A stretch of DNA of 38,341 nucleotides from Mariniphaga sp. (GCA_025355585.1 JANXZJ010000170.1:1-38341), one strand, 5' to 3'; counted from the first letter of the stretch, positions 23,081 to 33,344 are shown. Notes: generated from the sequence alone by a model not told the origin. Program-made: numbers and translations.

Positions 23081-24925
23081 TTATCTTTTCCCGAACAGTT
23101 TCTTTTCCAGATCAGGCCGGTTGATCTTTCTTAATTCAGCAATCAATTCATTGCGATACTCTTTCTGATACCAGAAAAAGAATTTCCGCTGGGCAAGTTT
23201 CTGTGCGGCTGTTTTGGCGGTGCTGACTTTTTCTATAGTGTAAGGATGATATCCCGAGTAATAGATAACTGTTGCCAGTGTCATTGGAGTTGGGGTGAAA
23301 TCCTGCACCTGTTCAAGTTTGAAATCAAGATCTTTTGTTTCGGCGGCAAGTTCTGCCATTTCTGCGGTGCTGCTTCCCGGGTGGCTCGATATAAAATAGG
23401 GGATCAATTGCTGTTTGAGCCCATTGGACTGGTTCACCGAATCGAAAAACCTTTTCAGTTTAAAGAAGAGTCCGAAGGAAGGCTTTCTCATAATTTTCAA
23501 CACCTTATCCGAAGTGTGTTCAGGTGCCACTTTCAATCTTCCGGAAACATGGTTGAGAATGACCTCCTCGAGGTATTTTTGATTACCGGCGTTTATTTTT
23601 TCATCATCGGTGCGATGGAATACAAGATCGTACCGAATACCACTGCCAATGAACGCTTTTTTAACGCCGGGCATGGCGGCAATCTTTTGGTAAAGCGCTG
23701 TCATCGGGCGATGATCGGTATTCAGATTATTGCATACGGCAGGAAAGATACACGAAGGACGCCTGCATAATTTGCAGATATAAAGATTATTGCCGGCCAT
23801 CCGGTACATATTGGCAGAAGGTCCGCCCACATCCGAAATGTAACCTTTAAAGTCGGCCATCTGGGTAACCTGCTTTATTTCGGCAAGTATTGAACCTTCC
23901 GATCGTGAGGAAATAAACTTTCCCTGGTGGGCAGAAATGGTACAGAATGCGCAACCTCCAAAACATCCGCGGTGAATATTCACCGAATGCCGGATCATCT
24001 CGTAAGCCGGAATAGTACCCTTGTTCCGGTACCGTGGGTGCGGAAGCCGGGTGAACGGTAAGCTATAAAAGCTGTCTAATTCTTCGGTAGTCAACAGCGG
24101 CCACGACGGATTGACCACGATTCGCTTATCCTGAATCGTTTGCGTAAGCTTTCGTGCCACCATTTTGTTCGACTCTTCCTCTATATGCCGGAAGTTTTTG
24201 GCATAGTTCAGCTTATCCTGAAGACACGCTTCGTGCGAATTGAGTTCCAGTTCTCCCCAATCATCCTGCGTTGAATATTTTTCTGAACTTTCAGATATAA
24301 AGACCGTTTGTGGAATTGTCGTAATTGTATGAAAAGGTTTACCCTCATTCAACTGCCTTGTAAGTTCAATAATCGATTTCTCTCCCATTCCGTAGACCAG
24401 AAGATCTGCTTTGCTGTCGATCAGAATCCCGGGTTTCAGTTCATCCGACCAATAATCGTAATGTGTCAGCCGGCGCAGCGAAGCCTCTATTCCACCAATC
24501 ACGACGGGGACATCCGGATAAATCGACTTCAGAATATTTGAGTAGACAATCGTCGTGTAATCGGGCCGGGCACCGGCACGATCACCGGGCGTGTAAGCGT
24601 CGTTCGAACGTCTCCGCTTGTTGGCGGTGTAGTGATTCACCATCGAGTCCATACAGCCTGCTGAAATGGCAAAGAAAAGTCGTGGTTTCCCCAATTTCTT
24701 AAAATCGCGTAAATCGTCCTGCCAATTGGGCTGTGGAACAATGGCTACACGTAACCCTTCACGCTCCAGTATCCTGCCAATCACGGCTGCTCCGAACGAA
24801 GGATGATCGACATATGCATCACCTGAAAACAGGATCACATCGGGTTGATCCCATCCCAACGCTTCGACCTCTTTAGCTGAGGTTGGCAGCCATGCACTCA
24901 AAGGATATTTTTCCAGCTCTCTCAT
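23081..24925 (-). CDS. YgiQ-family radical SAM protein
   Basis: 614 residues. The N-terminal DUF (about 1-295) begins with AWLPTSAKEVEALGWDQPDVILFSGDAYVDHPSFG, here quoted in two halves around residue 28, which is diagnostic of YgiQ. The radical SAM cluster is C321-xxx-C325-xx-C328 in HRGCFGGCAFC. A further Cys set follows the barrel start (CKLCRRPSCIFPAVC), and the C-terminal domain is present. It will carry at least one [4Fe-4S] cluster and cleave SAM; the reaction is not known for the family. E. coli YgiQ is longer (about 740) through C-terminal extension. Divergent from the OlsF-type gene. Confidence 0.93.
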   Translation of the reverse strand: MRELEKYPLSAWLPTSAKEVEALGWDQPDVILFSGDAYVDHPSFGAAVIGRILEREGLRVAIVPQPNWQDDLRDFKKLGKPRLFFAISAGCMDSMVNHYTANKRRRSNDAYTPGDRAGARPDYTTIVYSNILKSIYPDVPVVIGGIEASLRRLTHYDYWSDELKPGILIDSKADLLVYGMGEKSIIELTRQLNEGKPFHTITTIPQTVFISESSEKYSTQDDWGELELNSHEACLQDKLNYAKNFRHIEEESNKMVARKLTQTIQDKRIVVNPSWPLLTTEELDSFYSLPFTRLPHPRYRNKGTIPAYEMIRHSVNIHRGCFGGCAFCTISAHQGKFISSRSEGSILAEIKQVTQMADFKGYISDVGGPSANMYRMAGNNLYICKLCRRPSCIFPAVCNNLNTDHRPMTALYQKIAAMPGVKKAFIGSGIRYDLVFHRTDDEKINAGNQKYLEEVILNHVSGRLKVAPEHTSDKVLKIMRKPSFGLFFKLKRFFDSVNQSNGLKQQLIPYFISSHPGSSTAEMAELAAETKDLDFKLEQVQDFTPTPMTLATVIYYSGYHPYTIEKVSTAKTAAQKLAQRKFFFWYQKEYRNELIAELRKINRPDLEKKLFGKR

Positions 24926-25046
24926 TATTATCCGCGAAATTACGCCATTCCGGTGGGTTTATTATCATTGACTACAAATATCACATTGCATTTCAAATTT
25001 GCTTTGATTATAAATGATGAAAATGCTTTTATTGATTCCAATTTTC

Positions 25047-25054
25047 TATTTTTG
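25047..25054 (+). promoter_or_regulatory. -7 element TATTTTTG for the olsF-like operon
   Basis: TATTTTTG fits TAnnTTTG and lies 25 nt before ATG 25079, which supports that start over the longer frame from 24953 (that would place the promoter inside the gene). Confidence 0.5.
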
Positions 25055-25078
25055 AACCCTAAACCCATTTTGTTAGAA

Positions 25079-26881
25079 ATGAAATTAGTCAAACCGCAGG
25101 ACCTGCTGAAAGTAAGCCCTTTAATGCAATACCTGGGCGGAGAGTATTTTGCCAGACTGTTGATGCACTTGTTACAGTTTAACCAGATCAACAAATTGTA
25201 TGATAATATCAGCGATAAAAAGGGGATCGAATCGATCGACGGCATTATTAAATACCTGAATGTCACCCTTGACTTCGATGAAAAGGACCTAAAGAAACTT
25301 CCCGCAAACGGCAGTTTTATCACGGTTTCGAACCACCCATATGGCGGAATAGATGGAATTTTGTTAATAAAACTCCTATCAATGGCACGAACGGATCACA
25401 AAGTAATTGCCAATTTTCTATTAAAGAAAATAGAACCAATATCCGATTACTTCCTGGCCGTCAATCCGTTTGAGAACAATCCCGGTGCGGCGTCCAGCAT
25501 TGGCGGATTAAAAACGGCTCTTGATCATCTTAACAACGGAGGCGTATTAAGCTTTTTCCCTGCGGGTGAAGTTTCGACCAGTTACACGTCAAAAACAATT
25601 ACCGATCGTGAATGGCTGTATTCGGCACTCCGATTTATTAAAAAGGCGCGGGTTCCAATCGTTCCGATCTATTTTCATGGAAGTAACAGCCGGTTGTTTC
25701 ACCTTCTGGGACAAATTCATCCATCCTTACGTACTGCGAAACTTCCTTCCGAAATAATAAATAAGAAAGGTAAAACCATTAAGATCAGGATCGGCAACCC
25801 GATCTCTGTGAAAGACCAGGATAAATTTAGCGATGTCCGCCAGCTTGGACGTTATTTGCGATCAAAAACCTATTGTCTGGATTCGGGTATTGAGGTGAAA
25901 CGGTTTTTTAATTATTCGCTCAAGAGTCACCCACAGCCTGAACCGATTGTCGATCCGCAGCCTGCAGAATTGATTATTAATGAAATTGCAGGACTACTCA
26001 AGGATCACCATCTTTTTACGATCAAGAATTATTCAGTGTTTTGTGCACCTTCCGGTAAAATACCTGTCATTATGAATGAGTTGGGCCGCCTTCGGGAAAT
26101 TACGTTTCGTGAAGTGGGCGAGGGAACCAATCATGCTACCGATGTTGATGAGTTTGATTTGTATTACAATCAATTGATAATTTGGGATAACGAAGGTCAG
26201 CAAATTGTAGGTGGTTATCGCGTCGGGAAGGGAAACGAAATTTACGACCAGTTTGGAATTAAAGGATTTTACACACAAAGCCTTTTCAAAATGAAAAGGG
26301 GCTTCGTCGATACGCTCAGGCAGTCGCTCGAACTTGGTCGCTCGTTTATCGTAAAAGAGTATCAGCGTAAACCGATGCCATTGTTTTTGCTTTGGAAAGG
26401 CATTCTTTATTTGTTGTTGAAGAACCCCGAATACCGGTTTTTAATGGGGCCCGTCAGTATCAGCAATACTTACTCCGGAATATCCAAGGAGTTAATTATC
26501 CGGTACATCATGGCGAATTTTTTCGATTATAAAAGGGCCGCGTTTGTAAAGCCGCGCAACCGTTTCAAGGTAACAACCGACGATCAGCATTTGAATACTG
26601 CGCTCGAAAACATGACCCCCGATCTGCATTCGCTTGATAAATTCATTGGCGATATCGATCAATACAACAGCGGATTACCTATTCTTCTGAAGAAATACCT
26701 GGGTTTGAATGCGAAAATTGTCTCTTTCAATGTTGATCCTAAATTCAATGATTGCATCGATGGTTTACTTATCCTTGATATCTTCGATGTGCCAAAATCG
26801 ACCATCGAATCCTTTTCGAAAGAGATTAACGATATAGATATACTCAACCGGATTTTTTCAATCACCGAATCTCAAATATAG
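25079..26881 (+). CDS. OlsF-type bifunctional acyltransferase
   Basis: 600 residues from ATG 25079. The N-terminal half is a PlsC-like O-acyltransferase: NHPYGGIDG (from N85, with H86 and D92) and FPAGEVS (160-166) are its catalytic and substrate motifs, followed by VPIVPIYFHG. The C-terminal half (from about 300) is an OlsB/GNAT-type N-acyltransferase, with FREVGEGTN, DLYYNQLIIWD, GGYRVG and a LELGRSFIVKEYQ stretch. Fused enzymes of this type make ornithine or glycine aminolipids in two acylations. Which amino acid is used here cannot be told; in Bacteroides glycine lipids come from separate genes of the same two families. It is followed at 4 nt by a lipid kinase, so a membrane lipid operon. 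Confidence 0.85.
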   Translation: MKLVKPQDLLKVSPLMQYLGGEYFARLLMHLLQFNQINKLYDNISDKKGIESIDGIIKYLNVTLDFDEKDLKKLPANGSFITVSNHPYGGIDGILLIKLLSMARTDHKVIANFLLKKIEPISDYFLAVNPFENNPGAASSIGGLKTALDHLNNGGVLSFFPAGEVSTSYTSKTITDREWLYSALRFIKKARVPIVPIYFHGSNSRLFHLLGQIHPSLRTAKLPSEIINKKGKTIKIRIGNPISVKDQDKFSDVRQLGRYLRSKTYCLDSGIEVKRFFNYSLKSHPQPEPIVDPQPAELIINEIAGLLKDHHLFTIKNYSVFCAPSGKIPVIMNELGRLREITFREVGEGTNHATDVDEFDLYYNQLIIWDNEGQQIVGGYRVGKGNEIYDQFGIKGFYTQSLFKMKRGFVDTLRQSLELGRSFIVKEYQRKPMPLFLLWKGILYLLLKNPEYRFLMGPVSISNTYSGISKELIIRYIMANFFDYKRAAFVKPRNRFKVTTDDQHLNTALENMTPDLHSLDKFIGDIDQYNSGLPILLKKYLGLNAKIVSFNVDPKFNDCIDGLLILDIFDVPKSTIESFSKEINDIDILNRIFSITESQI

Positions 26882-26885
26882 AAGT

Positions 26886-27839
26886 GTGGCACTTGATTTA
26901 AGCTGGCAGGTTATTCTCAACCCTCATGCCGGGTGTGGCAAAGGAAGAAGGGACAAAAGCAAGATTGTTTCCATACTGGATAATTCGGGTTTACGATACC
27001 GTTTACACGAGTCGGAATATGCCGGCCATTCTTTTATATTGGCTAAAGATTTAGCAATAAATGGTGAAACCCATTTTATCGTAGCCGGAGGTGATGGTAC
27101 TTTAAACGAAATTGTGAATGGTATTTTCAATGGAAAAAACAGCCAATGTGATCATATTGTAATAGGTATGTTGCCCGTTGGAACTGGCAACGACTGGATT
27201 CGCACATTTGGAATTCCCGATCATTACCAAATGGCAATGGATATTATACTTAAAGGGAAAACTGTTGTTCAGGATGTTGGGCTGGTCGAATATCCGGATC
27301 AGGAAAGAAATGTCCGCAGGTTTTTTGTAAATATTGCGGGCTTTGGTTTTGATGCGATGGTCGCAACACGCGCCAATGATCTTAAAAACAATGGACTATC
27401 TGGAATCAGGGTGTATGTCGAAAGCTTTCTGTGGAGTTACTTTAATCATAAAGCAGACCAAACCAGTGTCGTAATTGATGGTGAGAAATTGAACGTGAAT
27501 TTATTCAGTTCAAGTGTTGGCATCGGTAAATTCAACGGTGGGGGAATGATGCAGGTACCCGATGCGAATCCCGTAAATGGCTGTTTTCACATCACAATTA
27601 TCAGGAATCTAGGAATTTGGGGTATTCTCCGGAATTTTCTGAAATTGTATAACGGAAGTTTTGTAAGAGATTATCGCGTTTCGACGCATACAGGCAGGCA
27701 GGTTCAGCTTGCAGCCGAAAAACCAATTTCCGGAGAGGTCGATGGGGAATCGATCGGCAATAGTAATTTTATTTTGCAAATCATCCCGCACCAGTTAAGG
27801 GTTATTTACGGTGAAGATAGGTTTAAGATGCTTGAATGA
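26886..27839 (+). CDS. Diacylglycerol/sphingosine kinase-family lipid kinase
   Basis: 317 residues, GTG start 4 nt after the previous stop. The DagK/YegS-BmrU catalytic domain is clear: a NPHAGCGKGRRD nucleotide-site loop at about 12-23, VAGGDGTLNEIVNG at about 66-79 and LPVGTGNDWIRTF at about 96-108; the C-terminal beta domain with the second-domain SVGIGKFNGGGM and EVDGE is intact. Such enzymes transfer phosphate from ATP to a lipid hydroxyl at the membrane face. With the OlsF-type acyltransferase in front, the substrate may be diacylglycerol or a long-chain base; not decidable from sequence. Confidence 0.92.
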   Translation: MALDLSWQVILNPHAGCGKGRRDKSKIVSILDNSGLRYRLHESEYAGHSFILAKDLAINGETHFIVAGGDGTLNEIVNGIFNGKNSQCDHIVIGMLPVGTGNDWIRTFGIPDHYQMAMDIILKGKTVVQDVGLVEYPDQERNVRRFFVNIAGFGFDAMVATRANDLKNNGLSGIRVYVESFLWSYFNHKADQTSVVIDGEKLNVNLFSSSVGIGKFNGGGMMQVPDANPVNGCFHITIIRNLGIWGILRNFLKLYNGSFVRDYRVSTHTGRQVQLAAEKPISGEVDGESIGNSNFILQIIPHQLRVIYGEDRFKMLE

Positions 27840-27845
27840 TAATGG

Positions 27846-28496
27846 TTACCTCATATCGTTGACTTCAACCTTGGGGTATTTGGCTGCATCGAATTTAAAA
27901 TAGTCGTCGGTTAAATTCTGGTCAGTTTTCATATTTTTCATCGAGAGCGTATACGCATTTCCATCCTTGTTAAAGGTCTTTGCCTTCAATATCTGAGATT
28001 TAGCTTTGTCGACATACAACCTTACCTTCGTGAACTCTTTGGTTTTATCGGTCGGAAAGAGATCAATTACCTGTGAAGCTTTACCACCAATCGTTTCCTC
28101 ACCGACGTAGGTATAATTAAACCCCTTTTCATAAATCGTAAAAAGATTGGCCGGATTTAGCGCCGCATCGCTATTAGCCTCATTTTCTGTAATATTAACC
28201 TCATTCGATTCGGTCAGATAACTCCATGTTGCCGTACCGTTAGAAAATACTTCCATCCCCATTGCCGGCATATGCAAGCGGTAACTTTTCCCTTTTAATG
28301 CAACTGAACCTTCATTTGTTTCGGTAACGCTGCCGGTTTTGTTTTCGAGCGTAAACGAAAAATCGATCTGAATGGTTTTGTAACTCCTGCTTGTCTGCGA
28401 AAGTTTGTCAAGTATCTCTTTTGCCTTTGTATCCTGCTGTGCAAACAACGATCCGGTAAACAGAATTAATACACTAAATAGTAATATAGCTTTCAT
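27846..28496 (-). CDS. lolA: LolA-like outer membrane lipoprotein carrier
   Basis: 216 residues. A signal peptide (MKAILLFSVLILFTGSLFAQ, cleavage about residue 19) leads to a mature LolA-like beta half-barrel with FSFTLENKTGSVTETNEGSV and LKGKSYRLHMPAMGMEVFSNG (the start of the latter at about residue 68). LolA carries lipoproteins through the periplasm from LolCDE to the outer membrane. The gene lies 22 nt after ftsK and is co-transcribed with it, an arrangement that recurs in Bacteroidota. Convergent with the lipid kinase, 6 nt apart. Confidence 0.9.
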   Translation of the reverse strand: MKAILLFSVLILFTGSLFAQQDTKAKEILDKLSQTSRSYKTIQIDFSFTLENKTGSVTETNEGSVALKGKSYRLHMPAMGMEVFSNGTATWSYLTESNEVNITENEANSDAALNPANLFTIYEKGFNYTYVGEETIGGKASQVIDLFPTDKTKEFTKVRLYVDKAKSQILKAKTFNKDGNAYTLSMKNMKTDQNLTDDYFKFDAAKYPKVEVNDMR

Positions 28497-28518
28497 TATC
28501 TATTCATTAATTAAAATC

Positions 28519-30957
28519 TCAATATTGATTTAAGCCCTTCAATAATTGTTCCAAAGCGTATTCGTCCTGTAATAATACCTGGCGGGCTTTGCTTCCTTCG
28601 TTTTGTCCGACAATTCCTGCGGCCTCCAACTGGTCCATTATTCTTCCTGCCCGGTTGTAACCAATTGAGAATTTGCGCTGTATTGCAGATGTCGAACCTG
28701 TCTGATTCATAACCACGATTCGTGCTGCGTCATCGAAGAGTTCGTCGCGGTTCTTTAAGTCAATCGTATTTGCATCATCCGATCCATCGACTTCACATTC
28801 AGGGAGTAAGTAGGCGCTTGGATACGAAGGTTGCTGACTGATGTATTTTGCGATGGCCTCAACTTCGGGTGTGTCAACGAATGCGCATTGCACACGGATA
28901 AGTGAACTCCCAGTCGAAACGAGCATGTCGCCCTTGCCAATCAATTGGTTTGCACCTGGAGTATCCAATATCGTTCTGGAGTCAACCATCGATGCCACAC
29001 GAAAAGCAATTCGTGCCGGGAAGTTGGCCTTAATAACTCCCGTGATAATATTTATAGAAGGACGCTGTGTCGCAATAACCATATGGATTCCAACGGCTCT
29101 TGCCAACTGGGCAATGCGTGCAATCGGCAATTCTATTTCCTTGCCGGCTGTCATTATCAGGTCGGCAAACTCGTCGATGACCACCACAATATATGGCTGG
29201 TATTTGTGTCCTTTCTCAGGATTCAATCTTCGAGAAATAAACTTCTCGTTGTATTCTTTAATGTTCCGGGCATGAGCCTTCTTTAAAAGGTCATACCGCA
29301 TATCCATCTCATGATTCAGCGAATTCAGTGTATTTTTAACCCGCTGAACATCTGTTATAATCGGATCGGTTTCCCCTTCCATTTTCGCCAGGAAGTGTTT
29401 TTCAATAATCGCGTACAAGTTTAATTCAACTTTCTTGGGATCAATAAAGACGAATTTTAATTGTGCAGGGTGCTTCTTGTAAAGCAGCGAAGAGATGATG
29501 GCATTCAAACCTACAGATTTCCCTTGTCCGGTAGCGCCGGCAACTAATATATGGGGCATTTTCGTAAGGTCGACTACGAATGTCTCATTCGAAATTGTTT
29601 TTCCCAAAGCAAGCGGCAGCTCATAATCGGTCTCCTGAAAAACTTTTGAGGCAATCAGCGAGCGCATCGAAACGATCTCGGGTTTACTGTTTGGAACTTC
29701 AATCCCAACCGTTCCTTTTCCAGGAATAGGGGCAATTATCCGGATTCCTAATGCTGCCAGACTTAATGCAATATCGTCTTCGAGATTCTTTATCTTCGAA
29801 ATCCTTACACCAGGTGCCGGCACAATCTCGTAAAGTGTGATTGTCGGACCTGTTGTTGCTTTGATTTTTACAATCTCAATATTGTAATTTTTGAGTGTCT
29901 GAAGGATCTTGTTCTTGTTGGCAATCAATTCCTCATCCGATACCTGCGGATTTCCTGTTGAGCGCTCCTCGAGCAACTCGATTGGCGGAAATTTGTAACG
30001 CGACAATTCGAGTGTCGGATCAAAGTCAGGCATATCTTCGTCTGCACCTTCATATAATCCGTCATCATCAGCGGTTTTTCGCAGTTCCGGAATGCTCACC
30101 GGCCGGTTTGTAAATGGAGAAGGTTCTTCATGATGAATCTCTTCACGCTCAATTTCAAGTTGATCAGCCGCTTTACTGCCGGCATAAACAATCTCAACAT
30201 TATCTCCGACAGCGACTTTTGCAAATGCTTTTTCTTTGGTCGGAATCAATGGTGCCTGAGGAATTGAAAAAGTATCTTCCTCTGTAATTTCTTCTTTTTT
30301 AGCTGCAGCTTTCAAACTTTTTAATCGTTTGTAAGTCACCCACTTCTTCAGAAGCGGCCAGGCGTCCTCGAAAGCAATGATAATACAAATCAGGATGGAG
30401 GCGAGAATCAGAAAAAACGTACCCATTTTCCCAATGGTTGAATTCAATAACTGACTTATAAAATAGCCATATGTTCCTCCCGGAAACAGAAACGATTTTT
30501 CGTATAGTGAGGAGAAGAAATATCCAAATGCAACTGATGTCCAGATGATTAAAAACAGGACATACGCGAAATTTCGTTTCAATGAAAATTTGCCGATCTT
30601 GCCTAATCGCAATGAAATAATCACAAAGAGATATATAAATCCCATGGAGGCTATCCCAAAGCCTTTGTTAATAAACAAATTAGCCATTACTGCACCCCAA
30701 CGTCCACCTGCATTCTGAATTTTCAGATCGGGATTTGACAATAATTCTTTTGAAGTAATATTCAGGTGACTAATATCCACTCCTCCCGAAATAAAGAAGG
30801 AGATGAAAGATATGAGAAGGTATATTGAAAAGAAAAACAGGAGAATTGCGAGTATGCCACCAATGCGTTCCCAGGTGTTGAGATTTCCTAACCGACCACC
30901 AATTCCGCCTTTTTTAGTTGAAGTTGTACCTGTTTTTTCGTTTTTGCTGCGGGCCAT
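28519..30957 (-). CDS. ftsK: DNA translocase FtsK
   Basis: 812 residues. Four N-terminal membrane helices (about 33-57, 102-118, 130-150, 180-197), a short charged linker (about 210-320, much shorter than in E. coli), then the motor: alpha region about 340-460, Walker A GATGQGKS (474-481), Walker B VVVIDEFADL (591-600), ATQRPS (629-634), and the C-terminal winged-helix gamma domain (about 745-808) that reads KOPS-type DNA polarity signals. FtsK pumps chromosome ends at the septum and activates XerCD at dif; XerD is in this window. A -7 element lies about 50 nt upstream. Confidence 0.97.
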   Translation of the reverse strand: MARSKNEKTGTTSTKKGGIGGRLGNLNTWERIGGILAILLFFFSIYLLISFISFFISGGVDISHLNITSKELLSNPDLKIQNAGGRWGAVMANLFINKGFGIASMGFIYLFVIISLRLGKIGKFSLKRNFAYVLFLIIWTSVAFGYFFSSLYEKSFLFPGGTYGYFISQLLNSTIGKMGTFFLILASILICIIIAFEDAWPLLKKWVTYKRLKSLKAAAKKEEITEEDTFSIPQAPLIPTKEKAFAKVAVGDNVEIVYAGSKAADQLEIEREEIHHEEPSPFTNRPVSIPELRKTADDDGLYEGADEDMPDFDPTLELSRYKFPPIELLEERSTGNPQVSDEELIANKNKILQTLKNYNIEIVKIKATTGPTITLYEIVPAPGVRISKIKNLEDDIALSLAALGIRIIAPIPGKGTVGIEVPNSKPEIVSMRSLIASKVFQETDYELPLALGKTISNETFVVDLTKMPHILVAGATGQGKSVGLNAIISSLLYKKHPAQLKFVFIDPKKVELNLYAIIEKHFLAKMEGETDPIITDVQRVKNTLNSLNHEMDMRYDLLKKAHARNIKEYNEKFISRRLNPEKGHKYQPYIVVVIDEFADLIMTAGKEIELPIARIAQLARAVGIHMVIATQRPSINIITGVIKANFPARIAFRVASMVDSRTILDTPGANQLIGKGDMLVSTGSSLIRVQCAFVDTPEVEAIAKYISQQPSYPSAYLLPECEVDGSDDANTIDLKNRDELFDDAARIVVMNQTGSTSAIQRKFSIGYNRAGRIMDQLEAAGIVGQNEGSKARQVLLQDEYALEQLLKGLNQY

Positions 30958-31006
30958 GTATCTGAGATCAAATTTATTTCTAAAAAAACTGTATTGAACT
31001 GCACTG

Positions 31007-31014
31007 CAAATTTA
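31007..31014 (-). promoter_or_regulatory. -7 element TAAATTTG for ftsK-lolA
   Basis: CAAATTTA on the plus strand reads TAAATTTG on the minus strand, 49 nt before the ftsK ATG. Confidence 0.45.
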
Positions 31015-31123
31015 ACTAAAAAAGACCAAAGGAATAATGAAATAGGAATTATGAATTGAAGATCGGCGAAAGCCAGTTGGGATTTGTAAATTTGGCGGTA
31101 TGATTTAAGTATTTAGGGTAAAC

Positions 31124-31273
31124 ATGCTAAAAATCTATAGCAAGTCGCCGGATGCCAGTAGCGTTTCATCGAAACTGGAGCAGACAGACAGACTGTATGA
31201 TCGTGATTCAAAAATTATTGTTTGGAATATGATATTTTGCAGATTCCGGTACTTTGATATAGTGTTACTTTAG
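31124..31273 (+). CDS. Possible 49-residue ORF
   Basis: ATG 31124 opens MLKIYSKSPDASSVSSKLEQ and continues to a TAG at 31271. A TAAATTTG -7-like element at 31087-31094 lies 30 nt upstream. No domain is recognised; the C-terminus is hydrophobic. The rest of the ftsK-arcC spacer (30958-31308) holds no other feature. Confidence 0.2.
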   Translation: MLKIYSKSPDASSVSSKLEQTDRLYDRDSKIIVWNMIFCRFRYFDIVLL

Positions 31274-31308
31274 TCCAATATTTAACCAACACTTAAAATC
31301 GATAAATT

Positions 31309-32265
31309 GTGAAAAAACTGGCAGTTGTGGCACTTGGCGGAAATGCCCTTCTTCGGGATAACGAAAAGGGTACAATCGAAGAGCAGGAAATTCATACTGC
31401 AGAAACTCTCGAAAATCTGATATTTCTAATCAAAGCCGGATATGACCTGATCGTTACGCACGGTAACGGACCTCAGGTGGGGAATATATTAATGCGTAAT
31501 GATGCCGGATTGCAGCTTTATGGAATCACACCAATGCCGCTTGATATCTGTGTGGCTGATACACAGGGAGGTATTGGTTATATGATTGAACGGATTTTCA
31601 GAAATATTTTAAACAAGCATGGCATCATTAGAAACGTGATTACAATTGTCGGAATGGTGGAAGTTGATCCGGGTGATGAGGCATTCAAGAATCCAACGAA
31701 ACGAATCGGAACGTATTATACGGAAGAGCAGGCACAAATACTGTCAAAAGAAAAAGGATGGAACTTCAAACTAAGCAAAAAGGGAGAAAAGGGTTGGCGT
31801 CGGGTTGTTCCTTCACCGGTTCCTAAAGCCATTTTCAATCTTACAGTAATAAAAACCCTCGCGCGGCAGGGAAATATTGTAATTACGTGTGGTGGTGGTG
31901 GAATTCCGGTTTATTTCGACGAGAACAATGAGGTCAGAACCATTGATGCTGTGATTGATAAAGATCTTGCCTCGTCGGTTCTCGCCAATGGAGTCGACGC
32001 CAATGAGTTTTACATTCTTACCGATGTACCTTTTATTTTTAAAGATTTCGGCCTTCCGACTCAGGAAAAACTTGAATTTCTGGATTATAACGACACGGTG
32101 AAATACCTTGAAGCCGGAACCTTTGCCGAAGGATCCATGGCTCCAAAAATTATTGCTGCCTTATCTTTTATCAAAAGTGGTGGAGATAAGAGCATTATCA
32201 CTGAAGCCTCGAAACTTGAGGACAAATCGTACGGTTCGAAAATAACAATGGAATATGGCATGTAA
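31309..32265 (+). CDS. arcC: Carbamate kinase
   Basis: 318 residues, GTG start ([15 protein letters not shown]). Catalyses carbamoyl phosphate + ADP to ATP + CO2 + NH3, the energy-yielding last step of the arginine deiminase pathway. Family marks: [28 protein letters not shown], the RRVVPSP segment, CGGGGIPV, and [11 protein letters not shown]. Length is standard. Ornithine carbamoyltransferase follows at 78 nt. No arginine deiminase (arcA) or antiporter (arcD) is in the window, so the source of carbamoyl phosphate may be elsewhere or the pathway may run from another ureido compound. Confidence 0.96.
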   Translation: MKKLAVVALGGNALLRDNEKGTIEEQEIHTAETLENLIFLIKAGYDLIVTHGNGPQVGNILMRNDAGLQLYGITPMPLDICVADTQGGIGYMIERIFRNILNKHGIIRNVITIVGMVEVDPGDEAFKNPTKRIGTYYTEEQAQILSKEKGWNFKLSKKGEKGWRRVVPSPVPKAIFNLTVIKTLARQGNIVITCGGGGIPVYFDENNEVRTIDAVIDKDLASSVLANGVDANEFYILTDVPFIFKDFGLPTQEKLEFLDYNDTVKYLEAGTFAEGSMAPKIIAALSFIKSGGDKSIITEASKLEDKSYGSKITMEYGM

Positions 32266-32305
32266 AAAATATTCCTTGTAAATTCTTATGCTTTGGAATG
32301 TTTTT
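32265..32305 (+). terminator. Hairpin between arcC and argF, possible attenuator
   Basis: AAAAATATTCC (32265-32275) pairs with GGAATGTTTTT (32295-32305, one T-G pair) around a 19-nt loop, starting within the arcC stop codon. The AU-rich stem is weak; it may reduce read-through into argF. Confidence 0.35.
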
Positions 32306-32342
32306 GACAACTTTGAAAGAATTAAACCTTAATATTGATAAT

Positions 32343-33344
32343 ATGGCTACTTCCCTGCACGCCAGGCATTTTTTGAAATTACTGGATTTTACACCTGAAG
32401 AGATTGAACACTTACTTGATCTTGCGGCCGAATTGAAATGGGCAAAGTCATCCGGAACCGAAGAACCACGGCTAAACGGCAGAAATATCGCACTTATCTT
32501 TGAAAAAACCTCTACCAGAACCCGATGTGCCTTCGAGGTCGCTGCGTACGACCAGGGAGCGCATGTAACTTACCTTGGACCTTCCGGCTCACAAATTGGT
32601 GCAAAGGAGTCGATGAAAGATACGGCAAGAGTTCTCGGGAGAATGTATGATGGAATTCAATATCGTGGCTTTGAACAATCAATTGTCGAAGAGCTGGCCA
32701 AATTTGCCGGAGTTCCTGTCTGGAATGGTTTAACGGATGAATTTCATCCCACCCAGATCCTTGCTGATTTTCTGACGATGCGTGAGCATTGTGACAAACC
32801 GCTTTCGGAAATAAAATTTGCATACCTTGGTGATGCCAGAAATAACATGGGCAATTCGCTGATGGTTGGAGCGGCAAAAATGGGGATGGATTTCAGGGCC
32901 GCAGCTCCTAAATCGTGTCAGCCTTCTGCCGAATTACAGTTGGAATGCCAAAAAATTGCAGAAGCGAGTGGTGCAAAAATCATGATAACTGAGGATCTTG
33001 CAAAAGCCGTAAAAGATTGCGATTTCCTCTATACCGATGTCTGGGTTTCGATGGGAGAGCCGAATGATGTTTGGGCACAACGAATTGCGGTGCTCAAGCC
33101 TTACCAGGTTAATAAAGCGGCCATGGAGTTAACGGGGAACCCAAAAGTAAAATTTCTCCACTGTTTACCGGCTTATCATGATCGTAACACAAAAATCGGC
33201 GAAGAGATCTTTCAGAAATTCGGACTCGAATCGATGGAGGTGACAGACGAAGTCTTCGAAAGTGAAGCATCCATCGTTTTCGATCAGGCCGAAAACCGGA
33301 TGCATACGATCAAAGCAGTAATGGTTGCAACTTTAGGCAATTGA
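32343..33344 (+). CDS. argF: Ornithine carbamoyltransferase
   Basis: 333 residues from ATG 32343 ([16 protein letters not shown]); an ATG at 32298 would add 15 residues that look like leader. Motifs of true ornithine enzymes: S57-TRTR-61 binding carbamoyl phosphate, HPTQ (135-138), the SMG ornithine loop (236-238) in DVWVSMGE, and H273-CLPAYHD with Cys274. The stretch [20 protein letters not shown] is almost that of E. coli ArgI. This argues against the succinyl/acetylornithine enzymes known from Bacteroides and Xanthomonas. With arcC just upstream, the catabolic direction (citrulline + Pi to ornithine + carbamoyl phosphate) is plausible; then arcB would be the name. Confidence 0.93.
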   Translation: MATSLHARHFLKLLDFTPEEIEHLLDLAAELKWAKSSGTEEPRLNGRNIALIFEKTSTRTRCAFEVAAYDQGAHVTYLGPSGSQIGAKESMKDTARVLGRMYDGIQYRGFEQSIVEELAKFAGVPVWNGLTDEFHPTQILADFLTMREHCDKPLSEIKFAYLGDARNNMGNSLMVGAAKMGMDFRAAAPKSCQPSAELQLECQKIAEASGAKIMITEDLAKAVKDCDFLYTDVWVSMGEPNDVWAQRIAVLKPYQVNKAAMELTGNPKVKFLHCLPAYHDRNTKIGEEIFQKFGLESMEVTDEVFESEASIVFDQAENRMHTIKAVMVATLGN

